From contig CM067306.1 of NCBI GenBank assembly GCA_034231615.1, positions 45,638,094 to 45,702,093 on the forward strand: DNA of 64,000 nt. Reading direction: 5' to 3'. The translations under genes and the position numbers were made by a program. Each line of letters starts with the position of its first letter. The first letter of the stretch is position 1. Shown piece after piece: positions 25,001-38,984 of this stretch. The notes below the pieces were generated by a model. It ran no database searches. It was not told where the DNA came from and saw only the letters and a list, made by a program, of their open reading frames with translations. The stretch is from Meghimatium bilineatum. Lineage: Eukaryota; Mollusca; Gastropoda; Stylommatophora; Philomycidae.

Positions 25001-28000
25001 ACTTGCGTATTACGCACGAATTGGGTGTATTACAGTTTAAGTACACCAAAACTCGTTGCATTCTGGCAGATTACTCACTAATTTGGTGTACTGAAGCTTA
25101 CTACACCACAACTCAGTGTTTGCTTGTCACAAATATGGTATGTTGTAGCTTACTTCGTTAGAACTGGCATTACACACGAATTGAGTGTATTGCAGTTTAG
25201 TACGTCAGAACTCGTTGTATTCTGGCATATTACTCACAAATTCATTGTACTGAAGCTTACTACACTAGAATTGAATGTATTCTGGTCAATTACACATGAT
25301 TTCGTTGTATTGCAGCTTAATACGTCAGAACACTGGCGTATTACACACGAATTGGGTGTATTGCAGTTTAGTACACCAAAACTCCTTGTATTCTGGCATA
25401 TTACTCACTAATTTGGTGTACTGAAGCTTACTACACCATAACTCAGTGTTTGCTTGTCACAAATATGGTATGTTGTAGCTTACGTCGTTAGAACTGGCGT
25501 TACACACGAATTGAGTGTATTGCAGTTTAGTACGTCAGAACTCGTTGTATTCTGGCATATTACTCACAAATTCATTGTACTGAAGCTTACTACACTAGAA
25601 TTGAGTATATTCTGGCCCATTACACATGATTTCGTTGTATTGCAGCTTCATACGTCAGAACACTTGCGTATTACACACGAATTGGGTGTACTGCAGTTTA
25701 TTTCGCCAAAACTTGTTGTATTCTGGAATATTACTCACAAATTCATTGTACTGAAGCTTACTACACTAGAATTGAGTGTATTCTGGCCTATTACACTTGA
25801 TTTCGTTGTAGTGCAGCTTAAAACGTCAGAACACTTGCGTATTACACACGAATTGGGTGTATTGCAGTTTAAGTACACCACAACTCGTTGCATTCTGGCA
25901 GATTACTCACTAATTTGGTGTACTGAAGCTTACTACACCACAACTCAGTGTTTGCTTGTCACAAATATCGTATGTTGTAGCTTACTTCGTTAGAACTGGC
26001 GTTACACACGAATTGAGTGTATTGCAGTTTAGTACGTCAGAACTCGTTGTATTCTGGCATATTACTCACAAATTCATTGTACTGAAGCTTACTACACTAG
26101 AATTGAATGTATTCTGGTCAATTACACATGATTTCGTTGTATTGCAGCTTAATACTTCAGAACACTGGTGTATTAAACACGAATTGGGAGTAGTGCAGTT
26201 TAGTACGCCAAAACTCGTTGTATTCTGGCATATTAATCACAAATTCATTGCACTGAAGCTTACTACACTAGAATTGAGTGTATAGAGGCCTATTGCACAT
26301 GATTTCTTTGTATTGCAGCTTAATACGTCAGAACACTGGCGTATCACATAGGAATTTGGTGTATTCCAGTTTAGTACGGCAAACCTCGTTGTATTCTGGC
26401 ATATTACTCACAAATTCATTGTACTGAAGCTTACTACACTAGAATTGAGTATATTCTGGCCCATTACACATGATTTCGTTGTATTGCAGCTTAATACGTC
26501 AGAACACTGGCGTATTACACACGAATTGGGTGTATTGCAGTTTAGTACACCAAAACTCATTGTATTCTGGCATATTACTCACTAATTTGGTGTACTGAAG
26601 CTTACTACACCATAACTCAGTGTTTGCTTGTCACAAATATGGTATGTTGTAGCTTACGTCGTTAGAACTGGCGTTACACACGAATTGAGTGTATTGCAGT
26701 TTAGTATGTCAGAACTCGTTGTATTCTGGCATATTACTCACAAATTCATTGTACTGAAGCTTACTAGACTAGAATTGAGTGTATACTGGCCCATTACACA
26801 TGATTTCGTTGTATTGCAGCTTAATACTTGAGAACACTGGCGTATTAAACGCGAATTGGGAGTATTGCAGTTTACTACACAAACTCGTTGTATTGTGGCA
26901 TATTACTCATTAATGTGGTGTACTGAAGATTGCTACACCACAACACAGTTTGCTTGTCACAAATATGTATGTTGTAGCTTACTTCGTTAGAACTGGCGTT
27001 ACACACGAATTGAGTGTATTGCAGTTTAGTACGTCAGAACTCGTTGTATTCTGGCATATTACTCACAAATTCATTGTACTGAAGCTTACTACACTAGAAT
27101 TGAGTATATTCTGGGCCATTACACATGATTTCGTTGTATTGCAGCTTCATACGTCAGAACACTGGCGTATACACAAGAATTGGGTGTATTGCAGTGTAGT
27201 ACGCCAACTCTCGTTGTATTCTGGAATATTATACATTCATTGTAGTGAAGCTTACTACACTAGAATTGAGTGTATACTGGCCTATTGCACATGATTTCGT
27301 TGTATTGCAGCTTAATACTTCAGAACACTGGCGTATACACAAGAATTGGGTGTACTGCAGTTTAGTACGCCAAAACTTGTTGTATTCTGGAATATTACTC
27401 ACAAATTCATTGTACTGAAGCTTACTACACTAGAATTGAGTGTATTCTTGCCTATTACACTTGATTTCGTTGTAGTGCAGCTTAAAACGTCAGAATACTT
27501 GCGTATTACGCACGAATTGGGTGTATTGCAGTTTAAGTACACCAAAACTCGTTGCATTCTGGCAGATTACTCACTAATTTGGTGTACTGAAGCTTACTAC
27601 AAAACAACTCAGTGTTTGCTTGTCACAAATATGGTATGTTGTAGCTTACTTCGTTAGAACTGGCATTACACACGAATTGAGTGTATTGCAGTTTAGTACG
27701 TCAGAACTCGTTGTATTCTGGCATATTACTCACAAATTCATTGTACTGAAGCTTACTACACTAGAATTGAATGTATTCTGGTCAATTACACATGATTTCG
27801 TTGTATTGCCTCTTAATACTTCATAACACTGGCGTATTAAACACGAATTGGGAGTATTGCAGTTTAGTACGTATGAACTCGTTGTATTCTGGCATATTAA
27901 TCACATATTCATTGCACTGAAGCTTACTACACTAGAATTGAGTGTATACTGGCCTATTGCGCATGATTTCGTTGTATTGCAGCTTAATACGTCAGAAAAC

Positions 28001-28019
28001 TGGCGAATCACATACGAAT
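22021..28019 (+). repeat. Transition zone with 4,320- and 4,988-bp offsets
   Basis: About 22,260-23,490 matches 26,580-27,810 at an offset of 4,320 bp. About 23,300-24,770 matches 28,288-29,758 at 4,988 bp, that is, monomers 2-11 of the 22-monomer HOR that follows. The zone therefore carries an incomplete forerunner of the 3,655-bp HOR separated from it by other monomers. B elements start at 22337, 22662, 23329, 23826, 24150, 24651, 25153, 25483, 25985, 26657, 26982 and 27649. Confidence 0.82.
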
Positions 28020-31000
28020 TGGGTGTATTCCAGTTTAGTACGCCTAAACTCGTTGTATTCTGGCATATTACTCACAAATTCATTGTAAAGCTTACTACAC
28101 TAGAATTTAGTATATTCTGGCCCATTATACATGATTTCGTTGTATTGCATCTTCATACGTCAGAACACTGGAGTATACACACAAATTGGGTGTACTGCAG
28201 TTTAGTACACCAAAAATCGTTGTATTCTGGCATATTACTCACTAATTTGGTGTACTGAAGCTTACTACACCACAACTACGTGTTTGCTTGTCACAAATAT
28301 GGTATGTTGTAGCTTACTTCGTTAGAACTGGCGTTACACACGAATTGAGTGTATTGCAGTTTAGTACGTCAGAACTCGTTGTATTCTGGCATATTACTCA
28401 CAAATTCATTGTACTGAAGCTTACTACACTAGAATTGAATGTATTCTGGTCAATTACACATGATTTCGTTGTATTGCAGCTTAATACTTCAGAAACTGGT
28501 GTATTAAACACGAATTGGGAGTATTGCAGTTTAGTACGTCAGAACTCGTTGTATTCTGGCATATTACTCACAAATTCATTGTACTGAAGCTTACTACACT
28601 AGAATTGAATGTATTCTGGTCAATTACACATGATTTCGTTGTATTGCAGCTTAATACTTCAGAAACTGGTGTATTAAACACGAATTGGGAGTATTGCAGT
28701 TTACTACACCAACTCGTTGTATTGTGGCATATTACTCACTAATGTGGTGTACTGAAGCTTACTACACCACAACTACGTGTTTGCTTGTCACAAATATGGT
28801 ATGTTGTAGCTTACTTCGTTAGAACTGGCGTTACACACGAATTGAGTGTATTGCAGTTTAGTACGTCAGAACTCGTTGTATTCTGGCATATTACTCACAA
28901 ATTCATTGTACTGAAGCTTACTACACTAGAATTGAATGTATTCTGGTCAATTACACATGATTTCGTTGTATTGCAGCTTAATACTTCAGAAACTGGTGTA
29001 TTAAACACGAATTGGGAGTATTGCAGTTTACTACACCAACTCGTTGTATTGTGGCATATTACTCACTAATGTGGTGTACTGAAGATTACTACACCACAAC
29101 ACAGTTTGCTTGTCACAAATATGTATGTTGTAGCTTACTTCGTTAGAACTGGCGTTACACACGAATTGTGTATTGCAGTTTAGTACGTCAGAACTTAGTT
29201 GTATTCTGGCATATTACTCACAAATTCATTGTACTGAAGCTTACTACACGAGAATTGAGTATATTCTGGCCCATTACACATGATTTCGTTGTATTGCAGC
29301 TTCATACGTCAGAACACTTGCGTATTACACACGAATTGGGTGTACTGCAGTTTAGTACGCCAAAACTTGTTGTATTCTGGAATATTACTCACAAATTCAT
29401 TGTACTGAAGCTTACTACACTAGAATTGAGTGTATTCTGGCCTATTACACTTGATTTCGTTGTAGTGCAGCTTAAAACGTCAGAACACTTGCGTATTACA
29501 CACGAATTGGGTGTATTGCAGTTTAAGTACACCAAAACTCGTTGCATTCTGGCAGATTACTCACTAATTTGGTGTACTGAAGCTTACTACACCACAACTC
29601 AGTGTTTGCTTGTCACAAATATAGTATGTTGTAGCTTACTTCGTTAGAACTGGCGTTACACACGAATTGAGTGTATTGCAGTTTAGTACGTCAGAACTCG
29701 TTGTATTCTGGCATATTACTCACAAATTCATTGTGCTGAAGCTTACTACACTAGAATTGAATGTATTCTGGTCAATTACACATGATTTCGTTGTATTGCA
29801 GCTTAATACTTCAGAACACTGGTGTATTAAACACGAATTGGGAGTAGTGCAGTTTAGTACGCCAAAACTCGTTGTATTCTGGCATATTAATCACAAATTC
29901 ATTGCACTGAAGCTTACTACACTAGAATTGAGTGTATAGAGGCCTTTTTCACATGATTTCTTTGTATTGCAGCTTAATACGTCAGAACATTGGCGTATCA
30001 CATAGGAATTTGGTGTATTCCAGTTTAGTACGGCAAACCTCGTTGTATTCTGGCATATTACTCACAAATTCATTGTACTGAAGCTTACTACACTAGAATT
30101 GAGTATATTCTGGCCCATTACACATGATTTCGTTGTATTGCAGCTTAATACGTCAGAACACTGGCGTATTACACACGAATTGGGTGTATTGCAGTTTAGT
30201 ACACCATAACTCATTGTATTCTGGCATATTACTCACTAATTTGGTGTACTGAAGCTTACTACACCATAACTCAGTGTTTGCTTGTCACAAATATGGTATG
30301 TTGTAGCTTACGTCGTTAGAACTGGCGTTACACACGAATTGAGTGTATTGCAGTTTAGTATGTCAGAACTCGTTGTATTCTGGCATATTACTCACAAATT
30401 CATTGTACTGAAGCTTACTAGACTAGAATTGAGTGTATACTGGCCCATTACACATGATTTCGTTGTATTGCAGCTTAATACTTCAGAACACTGGCGTATT
30501 AAACACGAATTGGGAGTATTGCAGTTTACTACACCAACTCGTTGTATTGTGGCATATTACTCAATAATGTGGTGTACTAAAGATTACTACACCACAACAC
30601 AGTTTGCTTGTCACAAATATGTATGTTGTAGCTTACTTCGTTAGAACTGGCGTTACACACGAATTGAGTGTATTGCAGTTTAGTACGTCAGAACTCGTTG
30701 TATTCTGGCATATTACTCACAAATTCATTGTACTGAAGCTTACTACACTAGAATTGAGTATATTCTGGCCCATTACACATGATTTCGTTGTATTGGAGCT
30801 TCATACGTCAGAACACTTGCGTATTACACACGAATTGGGTGTACTGCAGTTTAGTACGCCAAAACTTGTTGTATTCTGGAATATTACTCACAAATTCATT
30901 GTACTGAAGCTTACTACACTAGAATTGAATGTATTCTGGTCAATTACACATGATTTCGTTGTATTGCAGCTTAATACTTCAGAACACGTTTATTAAACAC

Positions 31001-31674
31001 GAATTGGGAGTAGTGCAGTTTAGTACGCCACAACTCGTTGTATTCTGGCATATTAATCACAAATTCATTGCACTGAAGCTTACTACACTAGAATTGAGTG
31101 TATAGAGTCCTATTGCACATGATTTCTTTGTATTGCAGCTTAATACGTCAGAACACTGGCGTATCACATAGGAATTTGGTGTATTCCAGTTTAGTACGGC
31201 AAACCTCGTTGTATTCTGGCATATTACTCACAAATTCATTGTACTGAAGCTTACTACACTAGAATTGAGTATATTCTGGCCCATTACACATGATTTCGTT
31301 GTATTGCAGCTTAATACGTCAGAACACTGGCGTATTACACACGAATTGGGTGTATTGCAGTTTAGTACACCAAAACTCGTTGTATTCTGGCATATTACTC
31401 ACTAATTTGGTGTACTGAAGCTTACTACACCATAACTCAGTGTTTTCTTGTCACAAATATGGTATGTTGTAGCTTACGTCGTTAGAACTGGCGTTACACA
31501 CGAATTGTGTATTGCAGTTTAGTATTTCAGAACTCGTTGTATTCTGGCATATTACTCACAAATTCATTGTACTGAAGCTTACTACACTAGAATTGAATGT
31601 ATTCTGGTCAATTACACATGATTTCGTTGTATTGCAGCTTAATACTTCAGAGCACTGGCGTATTAAACACGAAT
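28020..31674 (+). repeat. 22-monomer HOR (3,655 bp), copy 1
   Basis: I stepped through every monomer start: A28020 B28187 A28346 A28516 B28686 A28843 B29013 A29167 A29337 B29508 A29668 A29839 A30010 B30181 A30340 B30511 A30665 A30836 A31005 A31176 B31347 A31506. That is 15 A and 7 B, and the lengths add to 3,655. This copy has private changes: GAATTTAG near 28,106, GGCCTTTTTCAC near 29,941, AACATTGGCG near 29,988 and GTTTTCTTGTC near 31,443. Copies 2 and 3 lack them. Confidence 0.95.
28187..28345 (+). repeat. Archetype B monomer (159 bp)
   Basis: The first three sub-repeats are 30 bp each and match A. The fourth is 28 bp and diverged (TTTGCTTGTCACAAATATGG). The fifth is cut to 24 bp, and the tail is 17 bp. 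The join of the last two parts forms CTTCGTTAGAACTGGCG at 28,317-28,333. B therefore looks like an A monomer that lost about 11 bp in its 3' half and then diverged. Subtypes: B1 has an extra A (TTTAAGTACACC, 160 bp). B2 ends ACGTCGTTAG. B3 is ~154 bp with ACTACACCAACTCG and TATGTATG. B4 has TGATCAC and CTTCGTCAG. B5, shown here, has AACTACGTG. Confidence 0.93.
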
Positions 31675-34600
31675 TGGGACTATTGCAGTTTAGTACGCCT
31701 AAACTCGTTGTATTCTGGCATATTACTCACAAATTCATTGTAAAGCTTACTACACTAGAATTGAGTATATTCTGGCCCATTATACATGATTTCGTTGTAT
31801 TGCATCTTCATACGTCAGAACACTGGAGTATACACACAAATTGGGTGTACTGCAGTTTAGTACACCAAAAATCGTTGTATTCTGGCATATTACTCACTAA
31901 TTTGGTGTACTGAAGCTTACTACACCACAACTACGTGTTTGCTTGTCACAAATATGGTATGTTGTAGCTTACTTCGTTAGAACTGGCGTTACACACGAAT
32001 TGAGTGTATTGCAGTTTAGTACGTCAGAACTCGTTGTATTCTGGCATATTACTCACAAATTCATTGTACTGAAGCTTACTACACTAGAATTGAATGTATT
32101 CTGGTCAATTACACATGATTTCGTTGTATTGCAGCTTAATACTTCAGAAACTGGTGTATTAAACACGAATTGGGAGTATTGCAGTTTAGTACGTCAGAAC
32201 TCGTTGTATTCTGGCATATTACTCACAAATTCATTGTACTGAAGCTTACTACACTAGAATTGAATGTATTCTGGTCAATTACACATGATTTCGTTGTATT
32301 GCAGCTTAATACTTCAGAAACTGGTGTATTAAACACGAATTGGGAGTATTGCAGTTTACTACACCAACTCGTTGTATTGTGGCATATTACTCACTAATGT
32401 GGTGTACTGAAGCTTACTACACCACAACTACGTGTTTGCTTGTCACAAATATGGTATGTTGTAGCTTACTTCGTTAGAACTGGCGTTACACACGAATTGA
32501 GTGTATTGCAGTTTAGTACGTCAGAACTCGTTGTATTCTGGCATATTACTCACAAATTCATTGTACTGAAGCTTACTACACTAGAATTGAATGTATTCTG
32601 GTCAATTACACATGATTTCGTTGTATTGCAGCTTAATACTTCAGAAACTGGTGTATTAAACACGAATTGGGAGTATTGCAGTTTACTACACCAACTCGTT
32701 GTATTGTGGCATATTACTCACTAATGTGGTGTACTGAAGATTACTACACCACAACACAGTTTGCTTGTCACAAATATGTATGTTGTAGCTTACTTCGTTA
32801 GAACTGGCGTTACACACGAATTGTGTATTGCAGTTTAGTACGTCAGAACTTAGTTGTATTCTGGCATATTACTCACAAATTCATTGTACTGAAGCTTACT
32901 ACACGAGAATTGAGTATATTCTGGCCCATTACACATGATTTCGTTGTATTGCAGCTTCATACGTCAGAACACTTGCGTATTACACACGAATTGGGTGTAC
33001 TGCAGTTTAGTACGCCAAAACTTGTTGTATTCTGGAATATTACTCACAAATTCATTGTACTGAAGCTTACTACACTAGAATTGAGTGTATTCTGGCCTAT
33101 TACACTTGATTTCGTTGTAGTGCAGCTTAAAACGTCAGAACACTTGCGTATTACACACGAATTGGGTGTATTGCAGTTTAAGTACACCAAAACTCGTTGC
33201 ATTCTGGCAGATTACTCACTAATTTGGTGTACTGAAGCTTACTACACCACAACTCAGTGTTTGCTTGTCACAAATATAGTATGTTGTAGCTTACTTCGTT
33301 AGAACTGGCGTTACACACGAATTGAGTGTATTGCAGTTTAGTACGTCAGAACTCGTTGTATTCTGGCATATTACTCACAAATTCATTGTGCTGAAGCTTA
33401 CTACACTAGAATTGAATGTATTCTGGTCAATTACACATGATTTCGTTGTATTGCAGCTTAATACTTCAGAACACTGGTGTATTAAACACGAATTGGGAGT
33501 AGTGCAGTTTAGTACGCCAAAACTCGTTGTATTCTGGCATATTAATCACAAATTCATTGCACTGAAGCTTACTACACTAGAATTGAGTGTATAGAGGCCT
33601 ATTGCACATGATTTCTTTGTATTGCAGCTTAATACGTCAGAACACTGGCGTATCACATAGGAATTTGGTGTATTCCAGTTTAGTACGGCAAACCTCGTTG
33701 TATTCTGGCATATTACTCACAAATTCATTGTACTGAAGCTTACTACACTAGAATTGAGTATATTCTGGCCCATTACACATGATTTCGTTGTATTGCAGCT
33801 TAATACGTCAGAACACTGGCGTATTACACACGAATTGGGTGTATTGCAGTTTAGTACACCATAACTCATTGTATTCTGGCATATTACTCACTAATTTGGT
33901 GTACTGAAGCTTACTACACCATAACTCAGTGTTTGCTTGTCACAAATATGGTATGTTGTAGCTTACGTCGTTAGAACTGGCGTTACACACGAATTGAGTG
34001 TATTGCAGTTTAGTATGTCAGAACTCGTTGTATTCTGGCATATTACTCACAAATTCATTGTACTGAAGCTTACTAGACTAGAATTGAGTGTATACTGGCC
34101 CATTACACATGATTTCGTTGTATTGCAGCTTAATACTTCAGAACACTGGCGTATTAAACACGAATTGGGAGTATTGCAGTTTACTACACCAACTCGTTGT
34201 ATTGTGGCATATTACTCAATAATGTGGTGTACTAAAGATTACTACACCACAACACAGTTTGCTTGTCACAAATATGTATGTTGTAGCTTACTTCGTTAGA
34301 ACTGGCGTTACACACGAATTGAGTGTATTGCAGTTTAGTACGTCAGAACTCGTTGTATTCTGGCATATTACTCACAAATTCATTGTACTGAAGCTTACTA
34401 CACTAGAATTGAGTATATTCTGGCCCATTACACATGATTTCGTTGTATTGGAGCTTCATACGTCAGAACACTTGCGTATTACACACGAATTGGGTGTACT
34501 GCAGTTTAGTACGCCAAAACTTGTTGTATTCTGGAATATTACTCACAAATTCATTGTACTGAAGCTTACTACACTAGAATTGAATGTATTCTGGTCAATT

Positions 34601-35329
34601 ACACATGATTTCGTTGTATTGCAGCTTAATACTTCAGAACACGTTTATTAAACACGAATTGGGAGTAGTGCAGTTTAGTACGCCACAACTCGTTGTATTC
34701 TGGCATATTAATCACAAATTCATTGCACTGAAGCTTACTACACTAGAATTGAGTGTATAGAGTCCTATTGCACATGATTTCTTTGTATTGCAGCTTAATA
34801 CGTCAGAACACTGGCGTATCACATAGGAATTTGGTGTATTCCAGTTTAGTACGGCAAACCTCGTTGTATTCTGGCATATTACTCACAAATTCATTGTACT
34901 GAAGCTTACTACACTAGAATTGAGTATATTCTGGCCCATTACACATGATTTCGTTGTATTGCAGCTTAATACGTCAGAACACTGGCGTATTACACACGAA
35001 TTGGGTGTATTGCAGTTTAGTACACCAAAACTCGTTGTATTCTGGCATATTACTCACTAATTTGGTGTACTGAAGCTTACTACACCATAACTCAGTGTTT
35101 GCTTGTCACAAATATGGTATGTTGTAGCTTACGTCGTTAGAACTGGCGTTACACACGAATTGTGTATTGCAGTTTAGTATTTCAGAACTCGTTGTATTCT
35201 GGCATATTACTCACAAATTCATTGTACTGAAGCTTACTACACTAGAATTGAATGTATTCTGGTCAATTACACATGATTTCGTTGTATTGCAGCTTAATAC
35301 TTCAGAGCACTGGCGTATTAAACACGAAT
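31675..35329 (+). repeat. 22-monomer HOR (3,655 bp), copy 2
   Basis: Same monomer order and lengths as copy 1. By eye I found no difference from copy 3. The B elements start at 31972, 32469, 32793, 33294, 33966, 34291 and 35132. Near-identity over 3.6 kb against much larger divergence between neighbouring monomers shows the 22-monomer block, not the monomer, is the current unit of amplification. Confidence 0.95.
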
Positions 35330-38300
35330 TGGGACTATTGCAGTTTAGTACGCCTAAACTCGTTGTATTCTGGCATATTACTCACAAATTCATTGTAAAG
35401 CTTACTACACTAGAATTGAGTATATTCTGGCCCATTATACATGATTTCGTTGTATTGCATCTTCATACGTCAGAACACTGGAGTATACACACAAATTGGG
35501 TGTACTGCAGTTTAGTACACCAAAAATCGTTGTATTCTGGCATATTACTCACTAATTTGGTGTACTGAAGCTTACTACACCACAACTACGTGTTTGCTTG
35601 TCACAAATATGGTATGTTGTAGCTTACTTCGTTAGAACTGGCGTTACACACGAATTGAGTGTATTGCAGTTTAGTACGTCAGAACTCGTTGTATTCTGGC
35701 ATATTACTCACAAATTCATTGTACTGAAGCTTACTACACTAGAATTGAATGTATTCTGGTCAATTACACATGATTTCGTTGTATTGCAGCTTAATACTTC
35801 AGAAACTGGTGTATTAAACACGAATTGGGAGTATTGCAGTTTAGTACGTCAGAACTCGTTGTATTCTGGCATATTACTCACAAATTCATTGTACTGAAGC
35901 TTACTACACTAGAATTGAATGTATTCTGGTCAATTACACATGATTTCGTTGTATTGCAGCTTAATACTTCAGAAACTGGTGTATTAAACACGAATTGGGA
36001 GTATTGCAGTTTACTACACCAACTCGTTGTATTGTGGCATATTACTCACTAATGTGGTGTACTGAAGCTTACTACACCACAACTACGTGTTTGCTTGTCA
36101 CAAATATGGTATGTTGTAGCTTACTTCGTTAGAACTGGCGTTACACACGAATTGAGTGTATTGCAGTTTAGTACGTCAGAACTCGTTGTATTCTGGCATA
36201 TTACTCACAAATTCATTGTACTGAAGCTTACTACACTAGAATTGAATGTATTCTGGTCAATTACACATGATTTCGTTGTATTGCAGCTTAATACTTCAGA
36301 AACTGGTGTATTAAACACGAATTGGGAGTATTGCAGTTTACTACACCAACTCGTTGTATTGTGGCATATTACTCACTAATGTGGTGTACTGAAGATTACT
36401 ACACCACAACACAGTTTGCTTGTCACAAATATGTATGTTGTAGCTTACTTCGTTAGAACTGGCGTTACACACGAATTGTGTATTGCAGTTTAGTACGTCA
36501 GAACTTAGTTGTATTCTGGCATATTACTCACAAATTCATTGTACTGAAGCTTACTACACGAGAATTGAGTATATTCTGGCCCATTACACATGATTTCGTT
36601 GTATTGCAGCTTCATACGTCAGAACACTTGCGTATTACACACGAATTGGGTGTACTGCAGTTTAGTACGCCAAAACTTGTTGTATTCTGGAATATTACTC
36701 ACAAATTCATTGTACTGAAGCTTACTACACTAGAATTGAGTGTATTCTGGCCTATTACACTTGATTTCGTTGTAGTGCAGCTTAAAACGTCAGAACACTT
36801 GCGTATTACACACGAATTGGGTGTATTGCAGTTTAAGTACACCAAAACTCGTTGCATTCTGGCAGATTACTCACTAATTTGGTGTACTGAAGCTTACTAC
36901 ACCACAACTCAGTGTTTGCTTGTCACAAATATAGTATGTTGTAGCTTACTTCGTTAGAACTGGCGTTACACACGAATTGAGTGTATTGCAGTTTAGTACG
37001 TCAGAACTCGTTGTATTCTGGCATATTACTCACAAATTCATTGTGCTGAAGCTTACTACACTAGAATTGAATGTATTCTGGTCAATTACACATGATTTCG
37101 TTGTATTGCAGCTTAATACTTCAGAACACTGGTGTATTAAACACGAATTGGGAGTAGTGCAGTTTAGTACGCCAAAACTCGTTGTATTCTGGCATATTAA
37201 TCACAAATTCATTGCACTGAAGCTTACTACACTAGAATTGAGTGTATAGAGGCCTATTGCACATGATTTCTTTGTATTGCAGCTTAATACGTCAGAACAC
37301 TGGCGTATCACATAGGAATTTGGTGTATTCCAGTTTAGTACGGCAAACCTCGTTGTATTCTGGCATATTACTCACAAATTCATTGTACTGAAGCTTACTA
37401 CACTAGAATTGAGTATATTCTGGCCCATTACACATGATTTCGTTGTATTGCAGCTTAATACGTCAGAACACTGGCGTATTACACACGAATTGGGTGTATT
37501 GCAGTTTAGTACACCATAACTCATTGTATTCTGGCATATTACTCACTAATTTGGTGTACTGAAGCTTACTACACCATAACTCAGTGTTTGCTTGTCACAA
37601 ATATGGTATGTTGTAGCTTACGTCGTTAGAACTGGCGTTACACACGAATTGAGTGTATTGCAGTTTAGTATGTCAGAACTCGTTGTATTCTGGCATATTA
37701 CTCACAAATTCATTGTACTGAAGCTTACTAGACTAGAATTGAGTGTATACTGGCCCATTACACATGATTTCGTTGTATTGCAGCTTAATACTTCAGAACA
37801 CTGGCGTATTAAACACGAATTGGGAGTATTGCAGTTTACTACACCAACTCGTTGTATTGTGGCATATTACTCAATAATGTGGTGTACTAAAGATTACTAC
37901 ACCACAACACAGTTTGCTTGTCACAAATATGTATGTTGTAGCTTACTTCGTTAGAACTGGCGTTACACACGAATTGAGTGTATTGCAGTTTAGTACGTCA
38001 GAACTCGTTGTATTCTGGCATATTACTCACAAATTCATTGTACTGAAGCTTACTACACTAGAATTGAGTATATTCTGGCCCATTACACATGATTTCGTTG
38101 TATTGGAGCTTCATACGTCAGAACACTTGCGTATTACACACGAATTGGGTGTACTGCAGTTTAGTACGCCAAAACTTGTTGTATTCTGGAATATTACTCA
38201 CAAATTCATTGTACTGAAGCTTACTACACTAGAATTGAATGTATTCTGGTCAATTACACATGATTTCGTTGTATTGCAGCTTAATACTTCAGAACACGTT

Positions 38301-38984
38301 TATTAAACACGAATTGGGAGTAGTGCAGTTTAGTACGCCACAACTCGTTGTATTCTGGCATATTAATCACAAATTCATTGCACTGAAGCTTACTACACTA
38401 GAATTGAGTGTATAGAGTCCTATTGCACATGATTTCTTTGTATTGCAGCTTAATACGTCAGAACACTGGCGTATCACATAGGAATTTGGTGTATTCCAGT
38501 TTAGTACGGCAAACCTCGTTGTATTCTGGCATATTACTCACAAATTCATTGTACTGAAGCTTACTACACTAGAATTGAGTATATTCTGGCCCATTACACA
38601 TGATTTCGTTGTATTGCAGCTTAATACGTCAGAACACTGGCGTATTACACACGAATTGGGTGTATTGCAGTTTAGTACACCAAAACTCGTTGTATTCTGG
38701 CATATTACTCACTAATTTGGTGTACTGAAGCTTACTACACCATAACTCAGTGTTTGCTTGTCACAAATATGGTATGTTGTAGCTTACGTCGTTAGAACTG
38801 GCGTTACACACGAATTGTGTATTGCAGTTTAGTATTTCAGAACTCGTTGTATTCTGGCATATTACTCACAAATTCATTGTACTGAAGCTTACTACACTAG
38901 AATTGAATGTATTCTGGTCAATTACACATGATTTCGTTGTATTGCAGCTTAATACTTCAGAGCACTGGCGTATTAAACACGAAT
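35330..38984 (+). repeat. 22-monomer HOR (3,655 bp), copy 3
   Basis: Third copy, with all landmarks exactly 3,655 bp after copy 2. B elements start at 35627, 36124, 36448, 36949, 37621, 37946 and 38787. No private changes were noticed. Confidence 0.95.
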
